The position numbers and the translations under genes were made by a program. The notes beneath the pieces are model-generated. The model ran no database searches. It saw only the letters and a list, made by a program, of their open reading frames with translations, and was not told where the DNA came from. DNA of 64,000 nt, taken from positions 35,838 to 99,837 of the forward strand of contig NZ_AQVE01000012.1 of assembly GCF_000371925.1 (NCBI RefSeq), in the 5' to 3' direction. This document shows positions 8,337 to 16,698 of the stretch, piece by piece; the first letter of the stretch is position 1, and the number at the start of each line of letters is the position of its first letter. This DNA comes from Thiolinea disciformis DSM 14473 (GTDB taxonomy: Bacteria > Pseudomonadota > Gammaproteobacteria > Thiotrichales > Thiotrichaceae).

Positions 8337-10729
8337 CCCTAGAACTCGATCTCAACGAAGCCAACACCCGCGCCGAATACATCGAAACCGCCTTGCAAAC
8401 CGCTCAATGGGGTGCAAGGCTCACCGCACACAGCCGTATAGATCGAGAACACGCCATATCCCTCGGCAAACTGATTGGCAGCGGACAACGCAGCAAAGGC
8501 TTATCCGCTGATTTTGTCCTACTCTACAAAGGCAAAAAACTCGCCGTCATCGAAGCCAAGCGCGTGCGCCTCCACCCCACCGAAGGCGTACAACAAGCCA
8601 AAGACTATGCCGAATTGCTGAATATTCGCTTTGCCTATTCCACCAATGGCAAAGGTATCTACTGCATCGACATGCACACCGCACAAGAATATGAAGTAGA
8701 CCGCTACCCCACACCGGATGAACTCTGGCAAGCTACCTTTGAAACGCCGAGTACATGGCGTGAACGCTTTGCCGCCGTGCCGTTTGAAGACAAAAGCGGC
8801 TCATGGCAACCACGTTACTACCAACACAACGCCATTGAAAAAACCCTCGAAGCCCTGATTGCAGGCAAAGACCGCATTCTATTAAACCTAGCCACCGGAA
8901 CAGGTAAAACCGCCATAGCCTTTCAAATCGCGTGGAAACTGTTTCAAAGCCGCTGGAATGTCAAAGCATGGCGCAATAACGACGGCACTGACCGCGAACC
9001 GCGTATTTTATTCTTAGCCGACCGTAATATTCTCGCTAATCAAGCCTATAACTCGTTTAGTGCTTTTCCCGAAGATGCACTGGTACGCATTGCCCCCAAA
9101 ACCATTAATAAGCGTAAAGGTGTACCGAAAAACGGTAACTTGTTCTTTACCATCTTCCAAACCTTTATGGCGGGTGCTAAAGATGCAGACGGTAAACCGA
9201 CTGCGAGTTTCTGGGGCTATCCGCCCGACTTTTTCGACCTGATTATTATTGATGAATGTCACCGAGGCGGGGCGAATGATGAAAGCAGTTGGCGCACCAT
9301 TATGGAGTACTTTAGTTCTGCCGTGCAGTTGGGCTTAACCGCCACTCCACGCCGCGAAGAAAACGCCGATACCTATAACTACTTTGGTGAACCCGTTTAC
9401 ACCTATGCGCTCAAAGACGGGATTAATGATGGTTTCCTCACACCCTTTAGAATCAAGCGCATTGCCTCCACGATTGACGACTACCAATACCAAGACGGTG
9501 ACACGGTAGAAGGTGAACTCGATACCGAAAAAACCTACACCGAAGCGGATATGAACCGCATTATTGAAATTGAAGGTCGGGAAAAACATCGCGTTAAAAC
9601 CTTCATGGACATGATCGACCAACGCGAAAAAACCATTGTGTTTTGTGCGACCCAAGATCATGCCTTAGCCGTGCGTAATCTGGTCAATCAAATGAAAATC
9701 AGTAAGCAACCGAAATATTGCGAACGAGTCGCCGCCAATGATGGCGCAAAAGGTGAAGCAGTACTGAAACAATTCCAAGACAATGAAAAAACCATTCCGA
9801 CCATTTTGACCACTTCACGCAAACTTTCCACCGGTGTAGATGCACGCAATGTCAGAAATATTATCCTCATGCGTCCCGTTACCGATATGGTCGAATTTAA
9901 GCAAATCTTAGGACGAGGTACGCGCCTTTACGATCAAAAAGACTATTTCACGCTCTACGACTTTGTTAAAGCCTATGACTTATTCAAAGACCCCGCATGG
10001 GATGGCGAACCGATTCCTGACATTTGTAAAAAATGTAATAACTATCCTTGTACCTGCGAAAAGAAACCACGCATTTGTAAACAGTGTAATCAGCAACCCT
10101 GCGTTTGCTTAAGTGACCCTTGTTTGGTTTGTGGTAGTACTCCCTGTGAATGCCTAACCTCAAATAAAGTGAAAGTGACCTTAGGCGCACAGCGTCAACT
10201 CGTGAATATCATCTCGACCGAATTTCTCGGAGAAGACGGTAAACCGATTTCCGCCGCGCAGTACCTCGAAACCTTCTTAGGTACATTGCCTGAATTCTTT
10301 AAGGATGAGGAGGAGTTAAGACGTATTTGGGGTAATCCAACTACTCGTAAACAACTACTCGACGGTTTAACCGCAAAAGGCTACAGCAGCGAACAACTCA
10401 AGCAAATTAGTAAGGTCGTGAATGCCGAACGCAGCGACCTCTATGATGTATTGGCACATCTCGCCTACGCCTTACCGATTCAAACCCGTGAAGAACGGGT
10501 AAATAGCCATAAACCTGCGATTCTCGCCCCCTATAATGCTAAACAACAGGAGTTTTTAGACTTTGTGTTGAGTCACTATATTGATCAAGGGGTGAGTGAA
10601 TTAGACGTTGACAAGCTGGGTGATTTAATTAAATTGAAATATCAAACCATTGCCGATGTCACAAAAGTACTCGGCGATGTAAAAAGTATTCGTAAACTAT
10701 TCACAGAATTTCAGATCGGCCTATATTGA
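8333..10729 (+). CDS. hsdR: Type I restriction endonuclease subunit HsdR (EcoEI-like)
   Basis: 798 residues, the size of EcoEI-type R subunits. The nuclease motif is ADFVLLY...VIEAKR (about residues 60-76). The SF2 translocase motifs are Walker A ATGTGKT (near 187), Walker B DECH (near 306) and LTATPRR. The helicase C-terminal lobe (QILGRGTRLYDQ) and the C-terminal HsdM-binding region follow. Residues ~562-607 hold three tandem C-x2-C-x4-C-x-C modules, twelve cysteines, just after the helicase domain. They look metal-binding and are notable. It translocates DNA and cleaves unmethylated DNA in complex with HsdM and HsdS. Confidence 0.95.
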   Translation: MTLELDLNEANTRAEYIETALQTAQWGARLTAHSRIDREHAISLGKLIGSGQRSKGLSADFVLLYKGKKLAVIEAKRVRLHPTEGVQQAKDYAELLNIRFAYSTNGKGIYCIDMHTAQEYEVDRYPTPDELWQATFETPSTWRERFAAVPFEDKSGSWQPRYYQHNAIEKTLEALIAGKDRILLNLATGTGKTAIAFQIAWKLFQSRWNVKAWRNNDGTDREPRILFLADRNILANQAYNSFSAFPEDALVRIAPKTINKRKGVPKNGNLFFTIFQTFMAGAKDADGKPTASFWGYPPDFFDLIIIDECHRGGANDESSWRTIMEYFSSAVQLGLTATPRREENADTYNYFGEPVYTYALKDGINDGFLTPFRIKRIASTIDDYQYQDGDTVEGELDTEKTYTEADMNRIIEIEGREKHRVKTFMDMIDQREKTIVFCATQDHALAVRNLVNQMKISKQPKYCERVAANDGAKGEAVLKQFQDNEKTIPTILTTSRKLSTGVDARNVRNIILMRPVTDMVEFKQILGRGTRLYDQKDYFTLYDFVKAYDLFKDPAWDGEPIPDICKKCNNYPCTCEKKPRICKQCNQQPCVCLSDPCLVCGSTPCECLTSNKVKVTLGAQRQLVNIISTEFLGEDGKPISAAQYLETFLGTLPEFFKDEEELRRIWGNPTTRKQLLDGLTAKGYSSEQLKQISKVVNAERSDLYDVLAHLAYALPIQTREERVNSHKPAILAPYNAKQQEFLDFVLSHYIDQGVSELDVDKLGDLIKLKYQTIADVTKVLGDVKSIRKLFTEFQIGLY

Positions 10730-10810
10730 TTAAAAAAAGCTGAGGACTAATATAGCAACAGAATTATAATTTTACATATCAATAAAAAATTCAGATTCTT
10801 GAGATTAACC

Positions 10811-11596
10811 ATGCCAAACCAAAATTCTAAAAATTTAAAAGGCTACTATGAGCTGTGGAAATCCGCTAACACTGAAATACGCCAATATACTGAGACTCTA
10901 AAAGAAAGGAGTATTGATTTCCATAAACACTTTCCTTACCTTAGATGGTGGGAATTTTATGAGTTAGACTTCAAATACTCTGTAGCAGCTTCAATTAGCT
11001 TAATCATGCCTCCTGATATTTTATTTGAAGATGGCAAGATCAAAACACCTGAAAAAATAATAGAGCTGAGCAATCAAGTAGTTGAGGAATTAGAGCGGGA
11101 GTTACCTGATTGTTCGCCCGAGGAACGAGATATAGCCTTTAGCCTATTTACTATGGTTAGTATGGCTTTAAACGGTAACCTTCAAGCTATAAGGGTATTT
11201 GGTAAGACATCATCTATAAGCCATTTGATTGCCAAAGCAAGAGAGGGAGATACTAATGCTTTATTCGATGCTATTTTAATCGATAAAACCTGTCTCTATA
11301 CACCTACCGCCCAAAAACTACTCATGAAAGCAATGCTTATCAAAGATGGCGGTTTTTTTGACCAACTTAGTCGTGCAATCAAAGGTTCTAGACCACGTAA
11401 AACCAAGTCTGATTTGGATGATATTCGCCTGATGGAAGCTATGATGGACGACTTTCCTGACTACAAACCGCTTTCAAAAGAAGAATTATGCAATCTATTC
11501 ATTGATCAGCTCGAAATTTACCCAAACTACACAGAAGATCCCTGTGGTAGTTTGTGGAAAGTAATCCAACGCCTTCATAAAACTTCTGAAAAGTAA
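10811..11596 (+). CDS. Hypothetical island protein next to the type I RM operon
   Basis: 261 residues from the ATG at 10811; an in-frame TTG at 10799 is less likely. I do not recognise it. It appears soluble, acidic and mostly helical. A tryptophan/tyrosine-rich segment (YLRWWEFYELDF) lies near residue 45 and a basic patch (SRPRKTKSDLDD) near 195. It lies 81 bases after hsdR on the same strand and is followed by a hairpin at 11597-11624. It could be an extra component of the restriction module or an independent cargo gene. A function cannot be assigned. Confidence 0.7.
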   Translation: MPNQNSKNLKGYYELWKSANTEIRQYTETLKERSIDFHKHFPYLRWWEFYELDFKYSVAASISLIMPPDILFEDGKIKTPEKIIELSNQVVEELERELPDCSPEERDIAFSLFTMVSMALNGNLQAIRVFGKTSSISHLIAKAREGDTNALFDAILIDKTCLYTPTAQKLLMKAMLIKDGGFFDQLSRAIKGSRPRKTKSDLDDIRLMEAMMDDFPDYKPLSKEELCNLFIDQLEIYPNYTEDPCGSLWKVIQRLHKTSEK

Positions 11597-11624
11597 AGGA
11601 CATGGCGCTGCCTTTTCATGTCCT
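11597..11624 (+). terminator. Stem-loop after the RM/cargo operon
   Basis: AGGACATG and CATGTCCT form a perfect 8-bp stem around a 12-base loop, directly after the stop at 11596. There is no good T-run after it, so it may be a 3' stabilising or processing hairpin rather than an intrinsic terminator. Confidence 0.45.
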
Positions 11625-11684
11625 CGTATTGGCTTCAGTGTATGTATAGCTTGTTTATCCGTTAAGTACTAATGGAGAAACGCT

Positions 11685-13106
11685 ATGAATGACACTACAA
11701 AAATTGCTTTGCGCGGAGCCGCTGATTTAACGGTGAAACTCCCGCACGCAGCTTGCGCGAGTGCGGGAATTTCACCGGAAATCGGTGGCAAATGCGCCGA
11801 AGGCGCTTTTGATAGGGACGCGGGTCGTGACGCTAGTACGGTCGTTCAGGATTCGGGGTCGGGTGCGGAGGTTAGTAACACAGCACCTGCAAATTGCACA
11901 AACCATTCCATTAACCTGCTTTTTCAGCTTTGGTATATGGGCATTGATAGCTTATACCTTTCGTTCAAAGGCCAACTTAAATCGACAAGTTTTACTGAGC
12001 TTGATCGTCTCAAACAATTGGCCCAATCCCCCTATCCTGAATATCAAGCCCAAGCGCATCTATCTATTGCCAATCACCATTTTGAAGTCAGTGATCGGGG
12101 ACAAGGCAAATTTCGTTATGTGCTGATTGATAATTGGTTTCGTATCCAAATTGCTAGTGCATCAGCAAAAAGCATACCTTGTTTGTACGTACAACTAAGC
12201 AGTGAAGTTTTAACGCTTGAAGGCTTAGAGCCTGCTACTAATGAATTACTAAAGATAGTGGCGGAACTAACGGAGAATGTTAAGCATATTCATGTAAGCC
12301 GTGTGGACATATGTGTTGATTTTTCCACTAACGCATCTTTAGCTAGCACACCTATTGAGGCTTGGGTGACACGTTCTACCAAGAAAGATATTTATTATAC
12401 TCATAACCAATTATCTGGCTGGTTGATGGGTAAGGGTGGTGATTTACTGGCGCGTATTTACGATAAAAGTTTAGAAATTAAATCTAGCCATAAACCTTAT
12501 TTCAAAAGTGTATGGCGTGAGCAAGGCTGGTCAGGCCAAGAGCCAGTGTGGCGCGTTGAGTTTCAATACAAACGCGAAGTACTCACTGAGATGGATATAC
12601 ACACATTAGGCTCATTAAAAGCACGTGTAAAAGCGCTCTGGGAATATGCCAGTCAAGATTGGCTACGTCTAACCATACCGAACTGCTCTGATCAAACTAT
12701 TACACGTTGGCCCGCTCATCCACTTTGGCAGAAAATACAAGCAGTCGATTGGCATTCATGGGCACAACGCGAGCAAATGGATGTACCTATTCGGCGTGCT
12801 AGCAAGAATCGTAGACCTAGCGATCAATACCTATTCAAAAATAGTTTAGCCTTTTTAAGTTCTTATATGGCACGCGAAGGCATTACCGATATTAACACCG
12901 CATATGCTCGCTATTTAGAGGATGCTCGAACCTTTCATCAGCGTACCGATACTCCTTTAAATGCTTATATTCATACCAAACGTAATTTAAAGGCTAAAAG
13001 CTACAACCAACCTAAAGCATTCGATCCACTCGAAAACGAGCACAATCCTTTGGAGCATATTCCGTTACCGGGTGATGAGATCAAAGGAGGTAATGATGGC
13101 GTATGA
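11685..13106 (+). CDS. Replication-initiator-like protein (Rep_trans-type)
   Basis: 473 residues, ATG with GGAG at proper spacing. The core from about residue 79 resembles phage/plasmid replication initiation factors: WYMGIDSLYLSFKG, HVSRVDICVDFS, an LARIYDKSLEI motif with the conserved Tyr-Asp-Lys, and VWRVEFQYKREVL. Such proteins nick an origin for rolling-circle replication. Residues 10-75 look unlike folded protein and are the translation of a block of inverted repeats (11731-11806), which may be an insertion or the nick origin itself. It precedes the excisionase-like and integrase genes, so the island is probably plasmid- or phage-derived. Family call moderate; active replication is inference. 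Confidence 0.7.
   Translation: MNDTTKIALRGAADLTVKLPHAACASAGISPEIGGKCAEGAFDRDAGRDASTVVQDSGSGAEVSNTAPANCTNHSINLLFQLWYMGIDSLYLSFKGQLKSTSFTELDRLKQLAQSPYPEYQAQAHLSIANHHFEVSDRGQGKFRYVLIDNWFRIQIASASAKSIPCLYVQLSSEVLTLEGLEPATNELLKIVAELTENVKHIHVSRVDICVDFSTNASLASTPIEAWVTRSTKKDIYYTHNQLSGWLMGKGGDLLARIYDKSLEIKSSHKPYFKSVWREQGWSGQEPVWRVEFQYKREVLTEMDIHTLGSLKARVKALWEYASQDWLRLTIPNCSDQTITRWPAHPLWQKIQAVDWHSWAQREQMDVPIRRASKNRRPSDQYLFKNSLAFLSSYMAREGITDINTAYARYLEDARTFHQRTDTPLNAYIHTKRNLKAKSYNQPKAFDPLENEHNPLEHIPLPGDEIKGGNDGV
11731..11806. repeat. Cluster of inverted repeats inside the rep-like gene
   Basis: Three hairpins in a row. CGGTGAAACTCCCGCAC pairs with GTGCGGGAATTTCACCG (11731-11747/11761-11777, one mismatch, loop 13, and the loop contains a smaller CGCA/TGCG stem). 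ACCG/CGGT lies at 11774-11786. GCGCC/GGCGC lies at 11794-11806, followed by TTTT. It could be a rolling-circle origin or an inserted REP-like element. It is in frame with the coding sequence. Confidence 0.7.
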
Positions 13107-13524
13107 CAAAAAATCTGACGTGGATAGCAGGCCAGCTAGTGACCACACACCCAACCTATCCATTACCCTGGATTTGGAACAAGCCGCCAAGTTTTTACAT
13201 ATGTCTTGTTCTGCTTTACGTGCTAAAGCAAAAAGTGGTGTCGTTCGTGGGGCAAAACCTGCCCGTCGGTGGGTTTTCTTGGTGGCTGAGCTTGAGGCTT
13301 ACTTGTGTTCACTTTATCCTGAGACAGTGGAAAAGCGGTCAAGTGACATTACTCATCGAGAGGTGAAAAAATGTCACTCTATAAACGTGGAACAACATGG
13401 TGGGTACGTTTTACAGCCCCAAATGGTGAGCGAGTACGCGAATCGACTGGGACTGATAACAAAACCCAAGCGCAGGAGTATCACGACCAGCTCAAAGCAC
13501 ACTATTGGAAAATCCAGAAGCTAG
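13096..13524 (+). CDS. Helix-turn-helix excisionase-like protein
   Basis: 142 residues from the ATG at 13096, which follows a strong AAGGAGG; the start overlaps the rep-like gene by 11 bases. LDLEQAAKFLHMSCSALRAKAKSG is a MerR/AlpA-type winged helix as found in excisionases and small island regulators, followed by ARRWVFLVAELEAYL. The last ~50 residues are simply the +1 frame of the integrase start region, and the gene overlaps the integrase by about 150 bases. The long overlap may couple their expression, or the functional product may be only the first ~90 residues. Likely directs excision or regulates the integrase. Confidence 0.65.
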   Translation: MAYDKKSDVDSRPASDHTPNLSITLDLEQAAKFLHMSCSALRAKAKSGVVRGAKPARRWVFLVAELEAYLCSLYPETVEKRSSDITHREVKKCHSINVEQHGGYVLQPQMVSEYANRLGLITKPKRRSITTSSKHTIGKSRS

Positions 13525-14387
13525 GGGAAAAGCCAGATTATACATGGCAACAAGCTGTTGTTCGGTGGCTTGATGAAGCAAGTCATAAAGCGACACTTAG
13601 CGATGATATTAATACCTTAAAGTGGTTAGATAAGTTTCTAGGCAAGAAATGCTTAAACGAGATTAATCGTAACGTAATAGATTTACTTAAACGAGCCAAG
13701 CAAAGCGAAAAAGTCAGTAATGCTACTGTAAATCGTATGCTGGCACTTGTAAGAGCTATTTTAAGAAAGGCTGTAAATGATTGGGAATGGTTGGACAAAT
13801 CACCCTATATCAAATTATTGCCTGAGCCTAAGAGGCGTATTCGTTGGTTAACATCTCAACAAGCCACTAGGCTATTAAGTGCTTTACCAAGCCATATAGC
13901 CCTAATTGCTCGCTTTTCCTTAGCTACTGGTTTACGCCAGCGTAATGCAGTAGAGCTAGAATGGTCACAGATAGATTTAGAGCGGCGACTCTGTTGGGTG
14001 CATCCTGACCAAGCCAAAGCTAGAAAAGCAATCTGTGTTCCACTCAATACGGAAGCGCTGGAAGTGCTCCAAGAGGCCAAAGGTAAACACCCTACAAGAG
14101 TTTTTACTTTTAAAGGCAAACCAGTAGGACAAGTCACTACCAAAGCTTGGTATCGTGCCGTTAAAGAATCTCAACTTATAGATTTTAGATGGCATGATCT
14201 TAGGCATACTTGGGCTTCATGGCATGTGCAAAATGGTACTCCCTTGCATGTATTACAAGAGCTTGGGGGCTGGGAAAGCATAGACATGGTTAGACGTTAT
14301 GCGCACTTAGGTGCTGAACATCTAAGCACCTATGCCGAAGCAGTGTGCCAAACATGGCACAAATCTGGCACAGTGGTAGAAAACTAA
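13371..14387 (+). CDS. int: Site-specific tyrosine recombinase/integrase
   Basis: 338 residues. The N-terminal arm and core-binding part begins SLYKRGTTWWVRFTAPNGER. The catalytic domain carries the first Arg in TGLRQRNAVELEW (near residue 187), HDLRHTWASW (His and second Arg near 274-277), the HxxW-type position as GGWESIDM, and the nucleophile Tyr in RRYAHLG (near 308). All key residues are present, so it is probably active. It lies 64 bases from the tRNA-proximal att repeat, reads toward the tRNA, and is preceded by the excisionase-like gene. It contains the right copy of the 17-bp repeat near its stop codon. Confidence 0.95.
   Translation: MSLYKRGTTWWVRFTAPNGERVRESTGTDNKTQAQEYHDQLKAHYWKIQKLGEKPDYTWQQAVVRWLDEASHKATLSDDINTLKWLDKFLGKKCLNEINRNVIDLLKRAKQSEKVSNATVNRMLALVRAILRKAVNDWEWLDKSPYIKLLPEPKRRIRWLTSQQATRLLSALPSHIALIARFSLATGLRQRNAVELEWSQIDLERRLCWVHPDQAKARKAICVPLNTEALEVLQEAKGKHPTRVFTFKGKPVGQVTTKAWYRAVKESQLIDFRWHDLRHTWASWHVQNGTPLHVLQELGGWESIDMVRRYAHLGAEHLSTYAEAVCQTWHKSGTVVEN
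14355..14371 (+). repeat. Right copy of 17-bp island direct repeat
   Basis: TGGCACAAATCTGGCAC, identical to 5594-5610. It lies in the last codons of the integrase gene, 60 bp inside attR. Candidate arm-type binding site for the integrase. Confidence 0.6.
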
Positions 14388-14404
14388 ATGATGGCCTTAG
14401 CAAT

Positions 14405-14440
14405 AAAAAAAGCCTTGTAAGTGTTTGACCTACAAGGCTT
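14405..14440 (-). terminator. Rho-independent terminator of tRNA-Lys
   Basis: On the - strand AAGCCTTGTA and TACAAGGCTT pair perfectly (14431-14440/14410-14419) and are followed by seven T. It directly follows the tRNA and also faces the end of the integrase gene. Confidence 0.85.
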
Positions 14441-14492
14441 TAGTATGAAGTGGGTCGTATGCGATTCGAACGCATGACCACCTGATTAAAAG
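14431..14492. repeat. attR: 62-bp direct repeat within tRNA-Lys
   Basis: Identical to 5426-5487. It spans the 3' part of the intact tRNA-Lys from the anticodon loop, plus 20 bases downstream reaching into the terminator stem. The island therefore restores the tRNA 3' end on integration. Confidence 0.9.
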
Positions 14493-14523
14493 TCAGATGC
14501 TCTACCGGCTGAGCTAACGACCC
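14451..14523 (-). tRNA. tRNA-Lys (anticodon TTT)
   Basis: 73 nt on the - strand. The acceptor stem is GGGTCGT/ACGACCC with discriminator A, the D-arm is GCTCAGCCGGTAGAGC, the anticodon loop is CTTTTAA, and the T-arm contains GTTCGAATC. No CCA is encoded. It lies directly after cpoB, as lysT does in E. coli, and is the island attachment site. Confidence 0.97.
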
Positions 14524-14623
14524 GTCGAGGCGTGCCATTATATACAAGCAGACTTGCTATTCAAGCACTTTTTTCAGCTTTCATTAATAATTTATGATTT
14601 TTTTACTACAAAGTTTTATTTGA

Positions 14624-15904
14624 TCAACGGCCTTCGTCTTTCATGCGCTGTAAACGCGCTTGTGCAAGCTTGGCAGAGCTACTATCGGGGAAGAAACGGA
14701 TCGTATCTTCCAAAGTACGGCGGGCAAAATCCCATTGTTTCAGCTCGTAGTAAGAGTAACCCAATTTTAAGGCAGCGGCTGAAGCTTTCGGACTATCCTG
14801 ATACTCACGTAACACGCGCATAAACTCCGTGCTTGCCCCCTCATAATCCTTTTGGACAAATAGAGCCTCAGCCAGCCAATATTGCGCATTAGCGGCTAAT
14901 TCATGCTTAGGATAATTGACTAAGAAAGCGCGAAAAGCAGGAATCGCAGATTGTGAGTTGCTAACTAACAATTTATACGCTTCATTGTAGTCCGTTTTAG
15001 CCTTCATATCGCTGGGCGTATCTTTGCTCGCATTCACAACAACGGGTTTTTCCGTAGCGGGTATCGGATTCGGTGTTGCTAGGTTAGTAGGCGTAACCGT
15101 TTCTTTTTTGGCTGTATCGGTTGCAGGCGTGGCCGCTGTAGTTGCAGCAGTTTCCGGTTGTTTCGCTTTGTCCGCGCCATAGAAATAATAACTATCTGGA
15201 CTGCTTGGATCGACTTTAGCTGCTGGCGTTGCACTTGGCTCGCTAGAATTAGAGGTAGCGCCTGCAGTGGACGAACTTGTTGTACTGCTAGTGGTAGCCG
15301 TATTGGTACTAGTAGTCGTTGTTACGCTACCAGACGTACTCGGCGATGTAACAGCGGGTGCTACGGTGCTAGCTTGCGGTGTTGAACCGGTCGAGCTATT
15401 CAACACCCCCTGCGTGGTGGGTGTGTTAGTGGTGGCAGCACTATTCGTGCTGGATAACCCTGTAGACGTATTGGGCGCAAGCAATATAGTAGCATCACTG
15501 GATTTCAGCGGTTCAGAACTGGTGGTAATGCCTTTATTAGCCGCATCCGTTTTGGCTATGTCACTGCTGGTGGAAGAGGATGCACTTTCCGGTTTAGCTA
15601 AATCGGGCTTCAATTTATCTAAATCAATAAGGGCTGGCGATGTCGTGCTAGGGCTATCCAAACCTTGCAAAGGTGCATTGGCCTTCTCCAACTCCTCGGT
15701 GCGAGTTGGTTGATTCTGTAATTTATCGCGTAGCCGCTCATTTTCATCGCGTAAACTTTTTACTTCGTCTTCCAATTCATTCACGCGATCTAGAAGCTGT
15801 ACCGCAGCATCATCGGTAATAGCCTTCACTGATGGCGGTGCTAATAGCATAGCAGTCGCCAGAACCCCCCAAAGGCTCCGGTTAACTGTGTATAACATGG
15901 GCAT
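14624..15904 (-). CDS. cpoB: Tol-Pal system protein CpoB (YbgF)
   Basis: 426 residues, against about 260 in E. coli. A signal peptide is followed by an N-terminal trimerising coiled coil (LLDRVNELEDEVKSLRDENERL, about residues 38-60). The C-terminal TPR domain (about 305-426) has repeats such as YNEAYKLL, AQYWLAEALFVQKDYEGA and AALKLGYSYYELKQWDFA. Between them lies an unusual Ser/Thr/Ala/Pro-rich linker of about 200 residues. CpoB coordinates peptidoglycan synthesis with outer-membrane constriction. Its start overlaps the pal stop by one base (TAATG). It is the last gene of the Tol operon before tRNA-Lys. Confidence 0.92.
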   Translation of the reverse strand: MPMLYTVNRSLWGVLATAMLLAPPSVKAITDDAAVQLLDRVNELEDEVKSLRDENERLRDKLQNQPTRTEELEKANAPLQGLDSPSTTSPALIDLDKLKPDLAKPESASSSTSSDIAKTDAANKGITTSSEPLKSSDATILLAPNTSTGLSSTNSAATTNTPTTQGVLNSSTGSTPQASTVAPAVTSPSTSGSVTTTTSTNTATTSSTTSSSTAGATSNSSEPSATPAAKVDPSSPDSYYFYGADKAKQPETAATTAATPATDTAKKETVTPTNLATPNPIPATEKPVVVNASKDTPSDMKAKTDYNEAYKLLVSNSQSAIPAFRAFLVNYPKHELAANAQYWLAEALFVQKDYEGASTEFMRVLREYQDSPKASAAALKLGYSYYELKQWDFARRTLEDTIRFFPDSSSAKLAQARLQRMKDEGR

Positions 15905-16677
15905 TAATCTCCTGAATAAATAAGTTCGACGCGGCGATTCTTATCCCAAGATTGCTGATCTTGTCCAAAAGAGGCTGGTACTTCCTCGCCATAGCCGATC
16001 ACTTCCATTTGTTGGGCGCGCACGCCTTTTAAACGTAAGAAATCGCGTACCGTATTGCCACGTCGCTCTGAAAGAGCCACATTGTACTCGCGTGTGCCGC
16101 GTTCGTCAGCATGGCCTTCAAGACGTACTCTTAACTCAGGGTAAGCGGCCAATAAAGCAGCGTGGGCATTTAAAATAGTCACATATTCAGGGCGGATATT
16201 TGCCTTGTCATAATCAAAATAAATAATGCGTTGTGCCAAAATGCTGGAAGGATTACGTAAATCAGCCGGTGTATATTGACCCGCGCGCGTACCTATCTGA
16301 TTGGCACCATTTCCATAAGACCCTTGGATGCCATTACCCTGATTTTGGCCTTGTGTACCACGTCCACCCTGTCCAGTATTACCATAACCACCTGCACCAC
16401 CGTAGCGTCCTTGGCCTTGGGCATTTGCACCATAACTACTTACGCCACCTTGTCCACCTTCATAAGCCCCGCCTTGGCGATTCGGGTCGTTCGGATCATA
16501 CCCACCTTGACCACCTGCTTGACCACCTGCCCCCCCTTGCGCATACACATCTACTTCATTCGGATCGTAATAGGCATCCGGTACAGCATTGGCATTCGGG
16601 GGAGCGGCCACTTGAGGTGTACAGGCACTGATCAAGCTGGCTGCTACTACAAGACTAGCCACAGTCGTTAATTTCAT
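15904..16677 (-). CDS. pal: Peptidoglycan-associated lipoprotein Pal
   Basis: 257 residues. A lipoprotein signal with lipobox LISAC gives an acylated Cys at about 19. A Gly/Gln/Asn-rich linker of about 110 residues (repeats of GGQGG, GGAGG, GYGN) is followed by an OmpA-like domain (IIYFDYDKANI, LEGHADERGTREYNVALSERR, NRRVELIY). That domain binds diaminopimelic acid in peptidoglycan and TolB. E. coli Pal has no such long linker. Located in the periplasm, anchored to the outer membrane. Part of the tol operon, with tolB upstream. Confidence 0.97.
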   Translation of the reverse strand: MKLTTVASLVVAASLISACTPQVAAPPNANAVPDAYYDPNEVDVYAQGGAGGQAGGQGGYDPNDPNRQGGAYEGGQGGVSSYGANAQGQGRYGGAGGYGNTGQGGRGTQGQNQGNGIQGSYGNGANQIGTRAGQYTPADLRNPSSILAQRIIYFDYDKANIRPEYVTILNAHAALLAAYPELRVRLEGHADERGTREYNVALSERRGNTVRDFLRLKGVRAQQMEVIGYGEEVPASFGQDQQSWDKNRRVELIYSGD

Positions 16678-16698
16678 ATAAGTCCCTCGGAAGTTTTA

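Larger units (their letters stand above)
5426..14492. mobile_element. Genomic island integrated in tRNA-Lys
   Basis: The island is bounded by perfect 62-bp direct repeats, 5426-5487 and 14431-14492. The right copy is the 3' part of the intact tRNA-Lys; the left copy is the displaced 3' end. A tyrosine integrase lies next to the intact tRNA, with an excisionase-like and a replication-initiator-like gene before it. The cargo is a complete type I restriction-modification operon and one unknown gene. All island genes read rightward, toward the tRNA. This is the standard architecture of an integrative element; whether it still excises is inference. Confidence 0.9.

Noticed and set aside
15158..16671. 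Open frames opposite cpoB and pal
   Set aside because: Produced by low-complexity Ser/Thr and Gly/Gln linkers on the coding strand.
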